64,000 nt of DNA from Escherichia coli DSM 30083 = JCM 1649 = ATCC 11775 (GCF_003697165.2 NZ_CP033092.2:496001-560000); one strand, 5' to 3'; shown: positions 33,201 to 41,097, numbered from the stretch's first letter. The notes: generated by a model from the letters alone, not told the origin. Made by a program: numbers and translations.

Positions 33201-34720
33201 CGGAAGTAGTCGTAAATAATGCGCGGCTGGCTGGAGAGCACGGCGAATGGGGTGTCGTCGCCCATCGAACCGACCGCTTCCTGACCGTTTTCACCCAGTA
33301 CGCGGATCACCGAATCCAGCTCTTCCGCGCTGTAGTTAAATTGTTTCTGGTAGCTGGCAAGCGTGTCGTCGTCCAGTTCGCGGCTACCCACTTCTTCATC
33401 GGGCAGATCTTCAAACGGTACCAGACGGCGGACGTTTTTCTCCATCCACTCTTTATAGGGATGGCGGCTTTTCAGGTCATCATCGGTTTCTGCCGAGTGT
33501 AGAATGCGCCCACTGCGAGTGTCGATCACCATCAGTTCGCCTGGCCCTACGCGGCCTTTTTCGACCACTTCGTCAGGCTGATAATCCCAGATACCGACTT
33601 CAGAGGCGCAGGTGATCAGTTTATCTTTGGTGATGACGTAGCGTGCCGGACGCAGACCGTTACGGTCGAGGTTACAGGCGGCGAAACGGCCATCGGACAT
33701 CACGATCCCTGCCGGACCATCCCACGGCTCCATATGCATGGAGTTAAAGTCAAAGAAGGCACGCAGTTCCGGGTCCATATCCGGGTTGTTCTGCCAGGCG
33801 GGTGGTACTAACAGACGCATGGCACGGATGATATCCATCCCGCCTGCCAGCAGGAGTTCCAGCATGTTATCCATCGAACTGGAGTCAGAGCCGGTTTCGT
33901 TGACGAACGGCGCGGCGTCGTGCAGGTCAGGGATCAGCGGCGTCTGGAATTTATAGGTACGCGCACGCGCCCATTGGCGGTTACCAGTGATGGTGTTGAT
34001 TTCACCGTTATGCGCGAGGTAGCGGAACGGCTGCGCCAGCGGCCAGCGCGGTACGGTGTTAGTGGAAAAGCGCTGGTGAAACAGGCAGATGGCCGATTCC
34101 AGACGCAGGTCAGCGAGGTCCAGGTAGAAGCGCGGCAGATCCGCCGGCATACACAGACCTTTATAAATATTGACCAGATTCGACAGGCTACAGACGTAGA
34201 AGTCTTTGTCGGCTTCGAGACGCTTTTCAATGCGGCGGCGGGCGATAAACAGACGGCGCTCCATATCGCGCGGACGCCAGCCTGCCGGGGCGTTCACAAA
34301 AATTTGCTCAATGCGTGGCAGAGAGGAGAGGGCGATTTCACCCAGCACGCCTTCGTTAGTGGGGACATCACGCCAGCCCACAATCGACAACGTTTCGCGT
34401 TGCAGCTCTTCTTCAACGATGCGGCGTGCGGCAGCGGCGAGTTCAGGATCTTTATTCAGGAAGAGCATCCCGACGGCGTAGTTTTTTGCTAAACGCCAGC
34501 CGCGCTCCTGCGCAACGATGCGAAAAAAACGATCCGGTTTTTGTAACAGCAAGCCGCAACCGTCACCGGTTTTACCATCGGCGAGAATCGCGCCACGGTG
34601 CTGCATGCGGGCCAGTGCGTGTATTGCAGTACGCACTACCTTGTGGCTAGGTTCGCCTTCTATGTGGGCGATCAGGCCGAAACCACAGTTATCCCTCTCA
34701 AGGGATTTATCGTACAACAT
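30260..34720 (-). CDS. gltB: Glutamate synthase, large subunit
   Basis: GltB makes two glutamates from glutamine and 2-oxoglutarate. Starting at MLYDKSLERDNC it has 1486 residues; Cys12 (DNCGFG) becomes the N-terminal nucleophile of the class II glutaminase domain after propeptide removal. A central domain and the FMN-binding synthase domain follow (GEGGEDPARYG, AGYDGGTGASPL). The 3Fe-4S cysteines are in CKYLRICHLNNC, and the last part is the Gly-rich beta-helix (GGLIAIRPP, GATGGRLYAAGRAGERF). The chosen ATG has GGGAGG at 8 bases. The frame stays open for 36 more codons with an alternative start MTRK (see findings). Lrp control is known for this operon. Confidence 0.97.
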   Translation of the reverse strand: MLYDKSLERDNCGFGLIAHIEGEPSHKVVRTAIHALARMQHRGAILADGKTGDGCGLLLQKPDRFFRIVAQERGWRLAKNYAVGMLFLNKDPELAAAARRIVEEELQRETLSIVGWRDVPTNEGVLGEIALSSLPRIEQIFVNAPAGWRPRDMERRLFIARRRIEKRLEADKDFYVCSLSNLVNIYKGLCMPADLPRFYLDLADLRLESAICLFHQRFSTNTVPRWPLAQPFRYLAHNGEINTITGNRQWARARTYKFQTPLIPDLHDAAPFVNETGSDSSSMDNMLELLLAGGMDIIRAMRLLVPPAWQNNPDMDPELRAFFDFNSMHMEPWDGPAGIVMSDGRFAACNLDRNGLRPARYVITKDKLITCASEVGIWDYQPDEVVEKGRVGPGELMVIDTRSGRILHSAETDDDLKSRHPYKEWMEKNVRRLVPFEDLPDEEVGSRELDDDTLASYQKQFNYSAEELDSVIRVLGENGQEAVGSMGDDTPFAVLSSQPRIIYDYFRQQFAQVTNPPIDPLREAHVMSLATSIGREMNVFCEAEGQAHRLSFKSPILLYSDFKQLTTMKEDHYRADTLDITFDVTKTTLEATVKELCDKAEKMVRSGTVLLVLSDRNIAKDRLPVPAPMAVGAIQTRLVEQSLRCDANIIVETASARDPHHFAVLLGFGATAIYPYLAYETLGRLVDTHAIAKDYRTVMLNYRNGINKGLYKIMSKMGISTIASYRCSKLFEAVGLHDDVVGLCFQGAVSRIGGASFEDFQQDLLNLSKRAWLARKPISQGGLLKYVHGGEYHAYNPDVVRTLQQAVQSGEYSDYQEYAKLVNERPATTLRDLLAITPGENAVNIADVEPASELFKRFDTAAMSIGALSPEAHEALAEAMNSIGGNSNSGEGGEDPARYGTNKVSRIKQVASGRFGVTPAYLVNADVIQIKVAQGAKPGEGGQLPGDKVTPYIAKLRYSVPGVTLISPPPHHDIYSIEDLAQLIFDLKQVNPKAMISVKLVSEPGVGTIATGVAKAYADLITIAGYDGGTGASPLSSVKYAGCPWELGLVETQQALVANGLRHKIRLQVDGGLKTGVDIIKAAILGAESFGFGTGPMVALGCKYLRICHLNNCATGVATQDDKLRKNHYHGLPFKVTNYFEFIARETRELMAQLGVTRLVDLIGRTDLLKELDGFTAKQQKLALSKLLETAEPHPGKALYCTENNPPFDNGLLNAQLLQQAKPFVDERQSKTFWFDIRNTDRSVGASLSGYIAQTHGDQGLAADPIKAYFNGTAGQSFGVWNAGGVELYLTGDANDYVGKGMAGGLIAIRPPVGSAFRSHEASIIGNTCLYGATGGRLYAAGRAGERFGVRNSGAITVVEGIGDNGCEYMTGGIVCILGKTGVNFGAGMTGGFAYVLDESGDFRKRVNPELVEVLSVDDLAIHEEHLRGLITEHVQHTGSQRGEEILANWSTFATKFALVKPKSSDVKALLGHRSRSAAELRVQAQ

Positions 34721-35394
34721 ATCGTGAACCTCCCCCAGGCTCTGCGGGAACCCCACTTCCGAACCGCTGCGCACGGGCACAGTAAGAGCGTGGCGACGGG
34801 GTTTGCGTGTCATACGCGCGCCTCGCATTCGCCCCCTTGTTGTCCTTTTCGCATCGGTTAATACGGTGAAGAGGGGATCTCAATTACTGCATAAATATGA
34901 TGAGCAGGCTGCTCATCCAGAAAGCTTCCAGCGGATTTCCAACTTATCGGGAAAGCTGATACAGGTCAAATGGCAAGCTTATTGGTACAGAAATGTGCTT
35001 TAGCGCAAAATTCTTTATTAATTATCTGAAATTAAATTGGATTTTCTATTTAAGGCTAAAAGGGGCGTCGTTAGAGAAACAGCCAATACCTGACTGTCAT
35101 AAAGGCGTGTTAACCCTTATCCTGCCTTGAACTGACGAGAAAACCAGCATTTTATACTGCCTTAATTGGTAATAACGTTTCATGCTACTGTTTTTGCCTA
35201 AAATCCATAAGGAGATAAAAAAATCTGACACAAGATAAGCAAAAGTGATTTATGTGATTGTGCATGAAATTTCGGTAATTTTGATTGATTATGCAGTTGA
35301 TAAAAGCAGGCCGGGACGATTGATCCAGGTCATCGCCGAATTGGGCTAAAAATGGCAGGCTTTGGCCTCTTTTCAAGGCGCGGTCTATCAGATT
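34721..35394. other. Divergent gltB/yhcC regulatory region
   Basis: This 674-base gap lies between the gltB and yhcC starts. Nearest gltB is an in-frame open stretch (34721-34828). Next is a perfect 8-bp inverted repeat with a 3-base loop (34899-34917, GATGAGCA / TGCTCATC), then a likely gltB promoter (34941-34969). About 250 AT-rich bases follow, where Lrp and other regulators are expected to bind. No ORF in it is convincing. I could not place a yhcC promoter with confidence. Confidence 0.6.
34941..34969 (-). promoter_or_regulatory. Candidate promoter of gltBD
   Basis: On the minus strand, TTGACC (34969-34964) and TAAGTT (34946-34941) are separated by exactly 17 bases. This would give a leader of a little over 200 bases before the gltB ATG. 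Motif evidence only. Confidence 0.4.
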
Positions 35395-36324
35395 ATGCAG
35401 TTACAGAAATTAGTCAATATGTTTGGTGGTGATCTCACCCGTCGTTATGGGCAAAAGGTGCATAAGCTGACGCTGCATGGCGGTTTTAGCTGCCCTAACC
35501 GTGACGGTACCATCGGGCGTGGCGGCTGCACATTCTGTAATGTTGCCTCGTTTGCCGATGAAGCGCAGCAGCATCGTTCCATTGCCGAGCAACTGGCGCA
35601 CCAGGCGAATTTAGTTAACCGCGCTAAACGCTATCTGGCCTACTTTCAGGCGTATACCAGCACCTTTGCGGAAGTTCAGGTGCTGCGTTCGATGTATCAG
35701 CAGGCGGTGAGCCAGGCCAATATTGTCGGTTTGTGTGTTGGTACCCGCCCGGACTGCGTGCCGGATGCGGTGCTGGATCTGCTTTGCGAATATAAGGACC
35801 AGGGCTACGAAGTGTGGCTGGAGCTGGGGCTACAAACCGCCCACGACAAAACACTGCATCGCATCAATCGCGGTCATGATTTTGCCTGCTATCAGCGCAC
35901 GACGCAGCTGGCGCGTGAGCGTGGGCTGAAGGTGTGTTCTCACTTAATTGTTGGCCTGCCTGGCGAAGGGCAGGCTGAATGTTTGCAAACGCTGGAGCGA
36001 GTGGTTGAAACCGGCGTGGACGGCATAAAGCTGCATCCGCTGCATATAGTGAAAGGCAGCATTATGGCGAAAGCCTGGGAAGCGGGGCGTTTGAACGGAA
36101 TTGAACTGGAGGATTACACGCTCACTGCCGGAGAAATGATTCGCCATACGCCACCGGAAGTGATCTACCACCGCATTTCCGCCAGCGCCCGTCGCCCGAC
36201 GCTGCTTGCTCCGTTGTGGTGCGAAAATCGATGGACGGGAATGGTCGAGCTGGATCGTTATCTGAATGAACATGGCGTACAGGGATCGGCGCTGGGACGT
36301 CCGTGGCTACCTCCAACGGCGTAG
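35395..36324 (+). CDS. yhcC: YhcC, radical SAM protein of unknown function
   Basis: YhcC is a 309-residue radical SAM protein of the YtqA-like group, related to the catalytic half of Elongator subunit Elp3. It has an N-terminal cysteine motif C-x11-C-x2-C (GGFSC...GGCTFC) for the SAM-bound 4Fe-4S cluster. The SAM-domain segments GLCVGTRPDC, VWLELGLQTAHD and HLIVGLPGEGQ (Gly-rich strand) follow, then KLHPLHIVKGS. ATG 35395 is chosen; the frame is open 11 codons further. Its substrate is not known to me; tRNA or protein modification is a reasonable guess. It precedes arcB by 95 bases on the same strand. Confidence 0.9.
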   Translation: MQLQKLVNMFGGDLTRRYGQKVHKLTLHGGFSCPNRDGTIGRGGCTFCNVASFADEAQQHRSIAEQLAHQANLVNRAKRYLAYFQAYTSTFAEVQVLRSMYQQAVSQANIVGLCVGTRPDCVPDAVLDLLCEYKDQGYEVWLELGLQTAHDKTLHRINRGHDFACYQRTTQLARERGLKVCSHLIVGLPGEGQAECLQTLERVVETGVDGIKLHPLHIVKGSIMAKAWEAGRLNGIELEDYTLTAGEMIRHTPPEVIYHRISASARRPTLLAPLWCENRWTGMVELDRYLNEHGVQGSALGRPWLPPTA

Positions 36325-36419
36325 GCCATTGAGGGGAATTCCGCATTTCTCACACAATTTATAACGTAACTGTCAGAATTGGGTATTATTGGGGCAGGTT
36401 GTCGTGAAGGAATTCCCTA

Positions 36420-38756
36420 ATGAAGCAAATTCGTCTGCTGGCGCAGTATTATGTTGACCTGATGATGAAGTTAGGTCTGGTGCGCTTCTCAATGTTGCTG
36501 GCGCTGGCCCTCGTCGTTCTTGCCATTGTGGTACAAATGGCGGTAACCATGGTGCTGCATGGTCAGGTCGAAAGCATTGATGTTATTCGTTCTATCTTCT
36601 TTGGTTTGCTGATTACGCCGTGGGCGGTCTACTTTCTATCGGTGGTCGTCGAGCAACTGGAGGAGTCACGACAACGTCTGTCACGACTGGTGCAAAAACT
36701 GGAGGAGATGCGCGAGCGCGATTTGAGCCTCAACGTTCAGTTAAAAGATAATATTGCCCAGCTAAATCAGGAAATCGCCGTTCGTGAAAAAGCGGAAGCA
36801 GAACTGCAGGAAACCTTCGGCCAACTGAAAATTGAAATCAAAGAGCGCGAAGAGACACAAATTCAGCTCGAGCAGCAATCCTCATTCTTACGTTCCTTCC
36901 TTGACGCTTCACCCGACCTGGTTTTTTATCGTAACGAAGATAAAGAGTTTTCCGGCTGTAACCGCGCGATGGAGCTGCTGACCGGAAAAAGCGAAAAACA
37001 ACTGGTTCACCTGAAACCTGCTGATGTTTACTCACCGGAAGCCGCTGCGAAAGTCATTGAAACCGATGAAAAAGTGTTCCGTCATAATGTGTCACTGACC
37101 TATGAGCAGTGGCTGGATTATCCCGACGGACGCAAAGCCTGCTTTGAAATCCGTAAAGTACCGTACTACGACCGCGTGGGTAAACGTCACGGTTTGATGG
37201 GCTTTGGTCGCGACATTACCGAGCGTAAGCGGTATCAGGATGCGCTTGAGCGCGCCAGCCGCGACAAAACGACGTTTATCTCCACCATCAGTCACGAATT
37301 GCGTACACCGCTGAACGGTATCGTCGGCCTGAGCCGCATTCTGCTGGATACTGAACTCACCGCCGAGCAGGAAAAATATCTCAAAACCATCCATGTTTCG
37401 GCTGTCACGTTGGGGAATATCTTCAACGATATTATCGACATGGATAAGATGGAACGGCGCAAGGTCCAGCTTGATAATCAGCCGGTTGATTTCACCAGCT
37501 TCCTTGCCGATCTGGAAAATCTCTCCGCATTGCAGGCGCAACAAAAAGGATTGCGCTTTAATCTGGAGCCGACGCTGCCATTACCGCATCAGGTCATTAC
37601 CGACGGGACGCGTTTACGGCAGATCTTGTGGAACCTCATCAGTAACGCCGTCAAATTCACTCAGCAAGGCCAGGTTACCGTGCGCGTGCGCTACGATGAA
37701 GGCGATATGCTGCATTTTGAAGTGGAAGACTCTGGTATCGGCATTCCGCAGGATGAGCTGGATAAAATCTTCGCCATGTATTACCAGGTGAAAGACAGTC
37801 ATGGCGGTAAACCTGCCACCGGCACCGGTATTGGTCTGGCCGTTTCTCGTCGTCTGGCGAAAAATATGGGCGGCGATATTACGGTTACCAGCGAACAGGG
37901 CAAAGGTTCAACCTTTACGTTGACGATCCACGCACCGTCGGTAGCAGAAGAGGTTGATGATGCGTTTGATGAAGACGATATGCCTTTACCGGCGCTGAAT
38001 GTGCTGCTGGTGGAAGACATTGAACTGAACGTGATTGTCGCGCGCTCTGTGCTGGAAAAGTTAGGTAACAGCGTTGATGTCGCCATGACCGGCAAGGCGG
38101 CGCTGGAGATGTTTAAACCGGGCGAATACGACCTGGTGTTGCTGGATATTCAGTTGCCAGATATGACCGGGCTGGATATCTCTCGTGAACTGACGAAGCG
38201 TTATCCGCGCGAGGATTTACCGCCGCTGGTGGCCTTAACCGCTAACGTGCTGAAAGACAAACAAGAGTACCTCAATGCTGGAATGGATGATGTGCTGAGT
38301 AAGCCGCTTTCTGTTCCGGCGCTAACCGCGATGATCAAGAAATTCTGGGATACCCAGGATGATGAGGAGAGTACGGTGACGACAGAAGAGAACAGTAAAT
38401 CAGAAGCATTGCTCGATATTCCCATGCTGGAACAGTATCTCGAACTTGTAGGACCGAAGCTGATCACCGACGGGTTAGCGGTGTTTGAGAGGATGATGCC
38501 GGGCTATGTCAGCGTGCTGGAGTCGAATCTGACGGCGCAGGATAAAAAAGGCATTGTTGAGGAAGGGCATAAAATTAAAGGTGCGGCGGGGTCAGTGGGG
38601 TTACGCCATCTGCAACAGCTGGGTCAGCAAATTCAGTCTCCTGACCTTCCCGCCTGGGAAGATAACGTCGGTGAATGGATTGAAGAGATGAAAGAAGAGT
38701 GGCGTCACGACGTAGAAGTACTGAAAGCGTGGGTGGCAAAAGCCACTAAAAAATGA
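36420..38756 (+). CDS. arcB: ArcB, tripartite redox sensor kinase
   Basis: ArcB is the inner-membrane sensor that, with ArcA, represses respiratory genes when the quinone pool is reduced. The 778-residue protein has two membrane segments (about residues 23-43 and 57-78), a coiled coil and a PAS domain carrying the quinone-sensing cysteines (Cys180 in FSGCNRAM and Cys241 in RKACFEI). The kinase domain has His292 (STISHELRTPLNG) and the ATP box GTGIGLAVSRR. The receiver domain has Asp576 (LVLLDIQLPD), and the HPt domain has His717 (EEGHKIKGAAG). All phosphorelay residues are intact. The final codons lie inside the terminator of the oppositely oriented arcZ. Confidence 0.99.
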   Translation: MKQIRLLAQYYVDLMMKLGLVRFSMLLALALVVLAIVVQMAVTMVLHGQVESIDVIRSIFFGLLITPWAVYFLSVVVEQLEESRQRLSRLVQKLEEMRERDLSLNVQLKDNIAQLNQEIAVREKAEAELQETFGQLKIEIKEREETQIQLEQQSSFLRSFLDASPDLVFYRNEDKEFSGCNRAMELLTGKSEKQLVHLKPADVYSPEAAAKVIETDEKVFRHNVSLTYEQWLDYPDGRKACFEIRKVPYYDRVGKRHGLMGFGRDITERKRYQDALERASRDKTTFISTISHELRTPLNGIVGLSRILLDTELTAEQEKYLKTIHVSAVTLGNIFNDIIDMDKMERRKVQLDNQPVDFTSFLADLENLSALQAQQKGLRFNLEPTLPLPHQVITDGTRLRQILWNLISNAVKFTQQGQVTVRVRYDEGDMLHFEVEDSGIGIPQDELDKIFAMYYQVKDSHGGKPATGTGIGLAVSRRLAKNMGGDITVTSEQGKGSTFTLTIHAPSVAEEVDDAFDEDDMPLPALNVLLVEDIELNVIVARSVLEKLGNSVDVAMTGKAALEMFKPGEYDLVLLDIQLPDMTGLDISRELTKRYPREDLPPLVALTANVLKDKQEYLNAGMDDVLSKPLSVPALTAMIKKFWDTQDDEESTVTTEENSKSEALLDIPMLEQYLELVGPKLITDGLAVFERMMPGYVSVLESNLTAQDKKGIVEEGHKIKGAAGSVGLRHLQQLGQQIQSPDLPAWEDNVGEWIEEMKEEWRHDVEVLKAWVAKATKK

Positions 38757-38868
38757 CCCCGGCTAGACCGGGGTGCGCGAATACTGCGCCAACACCAGGG
38801 AAATCTTGGCTGCGCCGTAAATTATTATGATGAGTTACAAGGGCACAGCACTGTTTTTCAGGCCGCAT
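38748..38868 (-). ncRNA. arcZ: ArcZ small regulatory RNA
   Basis: ArcZ is a 121-base Hfq-dependent sRNA, processed to a shorter 3' form, that activates rpoS translation and represses several mRNAs. The minus strand reads ATGCGGCCTGAAAAACAG at its 5' end (K-12 begins with G, as I recall). It ends with the hairpin ACCCCGG / CCGGGGT and six T's (38753-38748). A TATCTT -10 hexamer sits at 38880-38875, seven bases before the start. Its last nine bases overlap the arcB 3' end on the opposite strand. ArcA repression of arcZ, and of arcB by ArcZ, is known for the pair. Confidence 0.93.
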
Positions 38869-38985
38869 GCAGTTAAGATAGCAAAACTTAAATGATTTGT
38901 TACATGAATCAGTTAAATGTGTGATGCGTAGCATTTTTATTAAAAAAATTAATGTGTTTCAGTCAATTGCGAAAGGAAGATCACA

Positions 38986-39639
38986 ATGAAGAAAATTGGC
39001 GTAATTCTGAGCGGATGCGGCGTCTATGACGGTTCTGAAATTCATGAAGCGGTGTTGACGTTGTTAGCTATTTCACGCAGCGGTGCGCAGGCGGTCTGCT
39101 TTGCACCGGATAAGCAGCAGGTTGATGTTATCAACCATTTAACTGGTGAAGCGATGACGGAAACGCGCAATGTGCTGATTGAAGCGGCACGAATAACGCG
39201 CGGTGAAATCCGTCCTCTGGCCCAGGCCGATGCCGCTGAACTGGATGCGTTGATTGTGCCGGGGGGTTTTGGCGCGGTGAAGAATTTAAGCAATTTTGCC
39301 AGTCTTGGTAGCGAATGCACCGTTGACCGTGAATTAAAGGCGCTGGCACAAGCGATGCATCAGGCCGGAAAACCGCTTGGTTTTATGTGTATAGCACCGG
39401 CGATACTGCCGAAAATTTTCGATTTCCCGCTGCGTTTGACCATCGGTACTGATATCGATACCGCAGAAGTGCTGGAAGAGATGGGCGCGGAGCATGTGCC
39501 GTGTCCTGTCGATGATATCGTGGTTGATGAAGACAATAAGATTGTCACCACCCCGGCATATATGCTGGCGCAGAACATTGCAGAAGCGGCGAGCGGCATT
39601 GATAAGCTGGTTTCCCGCGTGCTGGTTCTGGCTGAATGA
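38986..39639 (+). CDS. elbB: ElbB (YhbL), DJ-1/PfpI-family protein
   Basis: ElbB is a 217-residue protein of the DJ-1/PfpI class I glutamine amidotransferase-like superfamily, reported to have glyoxalase III-type activity; its physiological role is unclear. It begins KKIGVILSGCGVYDGSEIHE. The nucleophile-elbow region is around GFMCIAPAILPK with a conserved Cys, and VPGGFGAVKNL is typical of the fold. It has a strong GGAAG ribosome-binding site. Its stop overlaps the mtgA start by four bases (ATGA), so the two form one transcription unit downstream of the arcZ promoter region. Confidence 0.94.
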   Translation: MKKIGVILSGCGVYDGSEIHEAVLTLLAISRSGAQAVCFAPDKQQVDVINHLTGEAMTETRNVLIEAARITRGEIRPLAQADAAELDALIVPGGFGAVKNLSNFASLGSECTVDRELKALAQAMHQAGKPLGFMCIAPAILPKIFDFPLRLTIGTDIDTAEVLEEMGAEHVPCPVDDIVVDEDNKIVTTPAYMLAQNIAEAASGIDKLVSRVLVLAE

Positions 39640-40364
39640 GTAAAAGCCGCTTAACGGTGTTTAGTTTCGTTCGCCGTTTTCTTCTGCGGTTAATGGTTGT
39701 CCTCGCCATTTTCTGGGGCGGGGGCATCGCGTTGTTTAGCGTTGCGCCTGTTCCTTTCTCAGCGGTAATGGTCGAGCGGCAAGTCAGCGCCTGGCTGCAT
39801 GGCAATTTTCGTTACGTGGCACATTCTGACTGGGTCAGTATGGATCAAATCTCGCCGTGGATGGGACTGGCGGTGATTGCCGCAGAAGATCAGAAATTTC
39901 CTGAGCACTGGGGCTTTGATGTCGCTTCCATTGAGCAAGCCCTGGCGCACAACGAGCGCAATGAAAACCGTATTCGCGGTGCTTCAACGATTTCTCAGCA
40001 GACAGCCAAAAATCTCTTTTTATGGGATGGGCGTAGCTGGGTTCGAAAAGGGCTGGAAGCCGGATTAACGCTGGGGATAGAAACAGTCTGGAGCAAAAAG
40101 CGTATCCTGACGGTTTACCTGAATATCGCCGAATTTGGCGACGGTGTGTTTGGCGTCGAAGCTGCGGCACAACGTTATTTCCACAAACCCGCGAGCAAAC
40201 TTACCCGGTCGGAAGCTGCATTGCTGGCAGCTGTATTACCTAATCCACTTCGTTTCAAAGTCTCCGCGCCATCGGGCTACGTGCGTAGCCGTCAGGCGTG
40301 GATTTTACGGCAGATGTATCAGTTAGGCGGTGAGCCGTTTATGCAACAACACCAGCTTGATTAA
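39636..40364 (+). CDS. mtgA: MtgA, monofunctional peptidoglycan glycosyltransferase
   Basis: MtgA polymerises lipid II into glycan strands and localises to the division site. The 242-residue protein has a single N-terminal membrane anchor (about residues 13-34, FLLRLMVVLAIFWGGGIAL). The GT51 domain has the catalytic Glu in AAEDQKFPEHWGFD, GASTISQQTAKNLFLW and SKKRILTVYLNIAEFG, and there is no transpeptidase domain. It is coupled to elbB by a four-base overlap. Its stop codon overlaps that of yrbL on the other strand by four bases (39636-40364 against 40361-40993). Confidence 0.97.
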   Translation: MSKSRLTVFSFVRRFLLRLMVVLAIFWGGGIALFSVAPVPFSAVMVERQVSAWLHGNFRYVAHSDWVSMDQISPWMGLAVIAAEDQKFPEHWGFDVASIEQALAHNERNENRIRGASTISQQTAKNLFLWDGRSWVRKGLEAGLTLGIETVWSKKRILTVYLNIAEFGDGVFGVEAAAQRYFHKPASKLTRSEAALLAAVLPNPLRFKVSAPSGYVRSRQAWILRQMYQLGGEPFMQQHQLD

Positions 40365-40993
40365 GCTTCGCGCGAAGTGAGGGCCAGCGTTTTGCTCTCA
40401 CGAGGTTGCAGATCTTTCTGCAGGGCAATAGCCAGCGCCGGTTGGGCGATAAATCGTTTCCATAACCGCTCTTGCTTACGCAGACAACACCACTTCGACC
40501 AGGTCGCCAGTGGAATCAATGTGCTTTCACCAATGTTGTCGCAGACGACGGGGGTAACCTCTGACTCACTGATGCGGTGACAGAGGATATTCTGCGGCTT
40601 CAGCGACATCGTCACGATACGGTTATCCTGCAAATAACGCTTCAGCTGTTTCAGTAACTGGCGCAGTTGTGCAATGTCTTCTTCGTAACGGCATTGTTCT
40701 GCAAATTCGGTCAGCGTAATGGAAGGCTTGCCGTCGAAATCGGCAATCACATCGTAGACATAACCGGTTCCGCAATCCGTCTCAACGGTACCGTGATAGC
40801 GCGGTATTCCACTCCAGTCTTTTAACCGGCGACCAAGATGCGCGTAGTACTTTAACTCACGGCGGATCTCTTTATCGCCACCATCGCCACGATGGTAGAC
40901 AATCTTGATACAGCGTTGGGCATCTTCCGGATGCGCATAACATTTCCGATGTCTTCCGGTGCCCAGGGGACTTTGTTCAGATAAGCGAATCAT
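40361..40993 (-). CDS. yrbL: YrbL, PhoP-regulated kinase-like protein
   Basis: YrbL is a 210-residue member of the PhoP regulatory network YrbL family. The fold resembles small protein kinases: GTGRHRKCYAHP with RCIKIVYHRG looks like a nucleotide loop and Lys strand, and IVTMSLKPQNILCH resembles a kinase catalytic loop (compare HxDLKPxN), though the Asp is replaced by Ser/Leu. Activity is unproven. Upstream lie a PhoP box, a BasR box and a CATACT -10, so expression under low Mg2+ and high Fe3+ or acid is expected. GGAGATGG before the ATG is its ribosome-binding site. Confidence 0.93.
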   Translation of the reverse strand: MIRLSEQSPLGTGRHRKCYAHPEDAQRCIKIVYHRGDGGDKEIRRELKYYAHLGRRLKDWSGIPRYHGTVETDCGTGYVYDVIADFDGKPSITLTEFAEQCRYEEDIAQLRQLLKQLKRYLQDNRIVTMSLKPQNILCHRISESEVTPVVCDNIGESTLIPLATWSKWCCLRKQERLWKRFIAQPALAIALQKDLQPRESKTLALTSREA

Positions 40994-41026
40994 GCCATCT
41001 CCTGGAAATATTTTCTGACGATCTCC

Positions 41027-41060
41027 AGTATGGTCGATTAACTTAAACGAAATCTAAACA
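41027..41060 (-). promoter_or_regulatory. PhoP-dependent promoter of yrbL
   Basis: On the minus strand, TGTTTA-GATTT-CGTTTA (41060-41044) is a PhoP box with exact 5-base spacing. It is followed after 11 bases by the -10 CATACT (41032-41027), the standard architecture of PhoP-activated promoters. Confidence 0.82.
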
Positions 41061-41066
41061 ATGCTT

Positions 41067-41083
41067 CTTAAGGTTTTCTTAAG
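41067..41083 (-). promoter_or_regulatory. BasR (PmrA) box upstream of yrbL
   Basis: CTTAAG-GTTTT-CTTAAG is a perfect match to the PmrA/BasR direct-repeat consensus, six bases upstream of the PhoP box. Confidence 0.8.
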
Positions 41084-41097
41084 GTTCTTCTGAAAGT

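Noticed and set aside
35208..35213. AAGGAG sequence before yhcC that looks like a ribosome-binding site
   Set aside because: No start codon lies at the right distance (ATC then a stop follows), so it does not mark a small gene.
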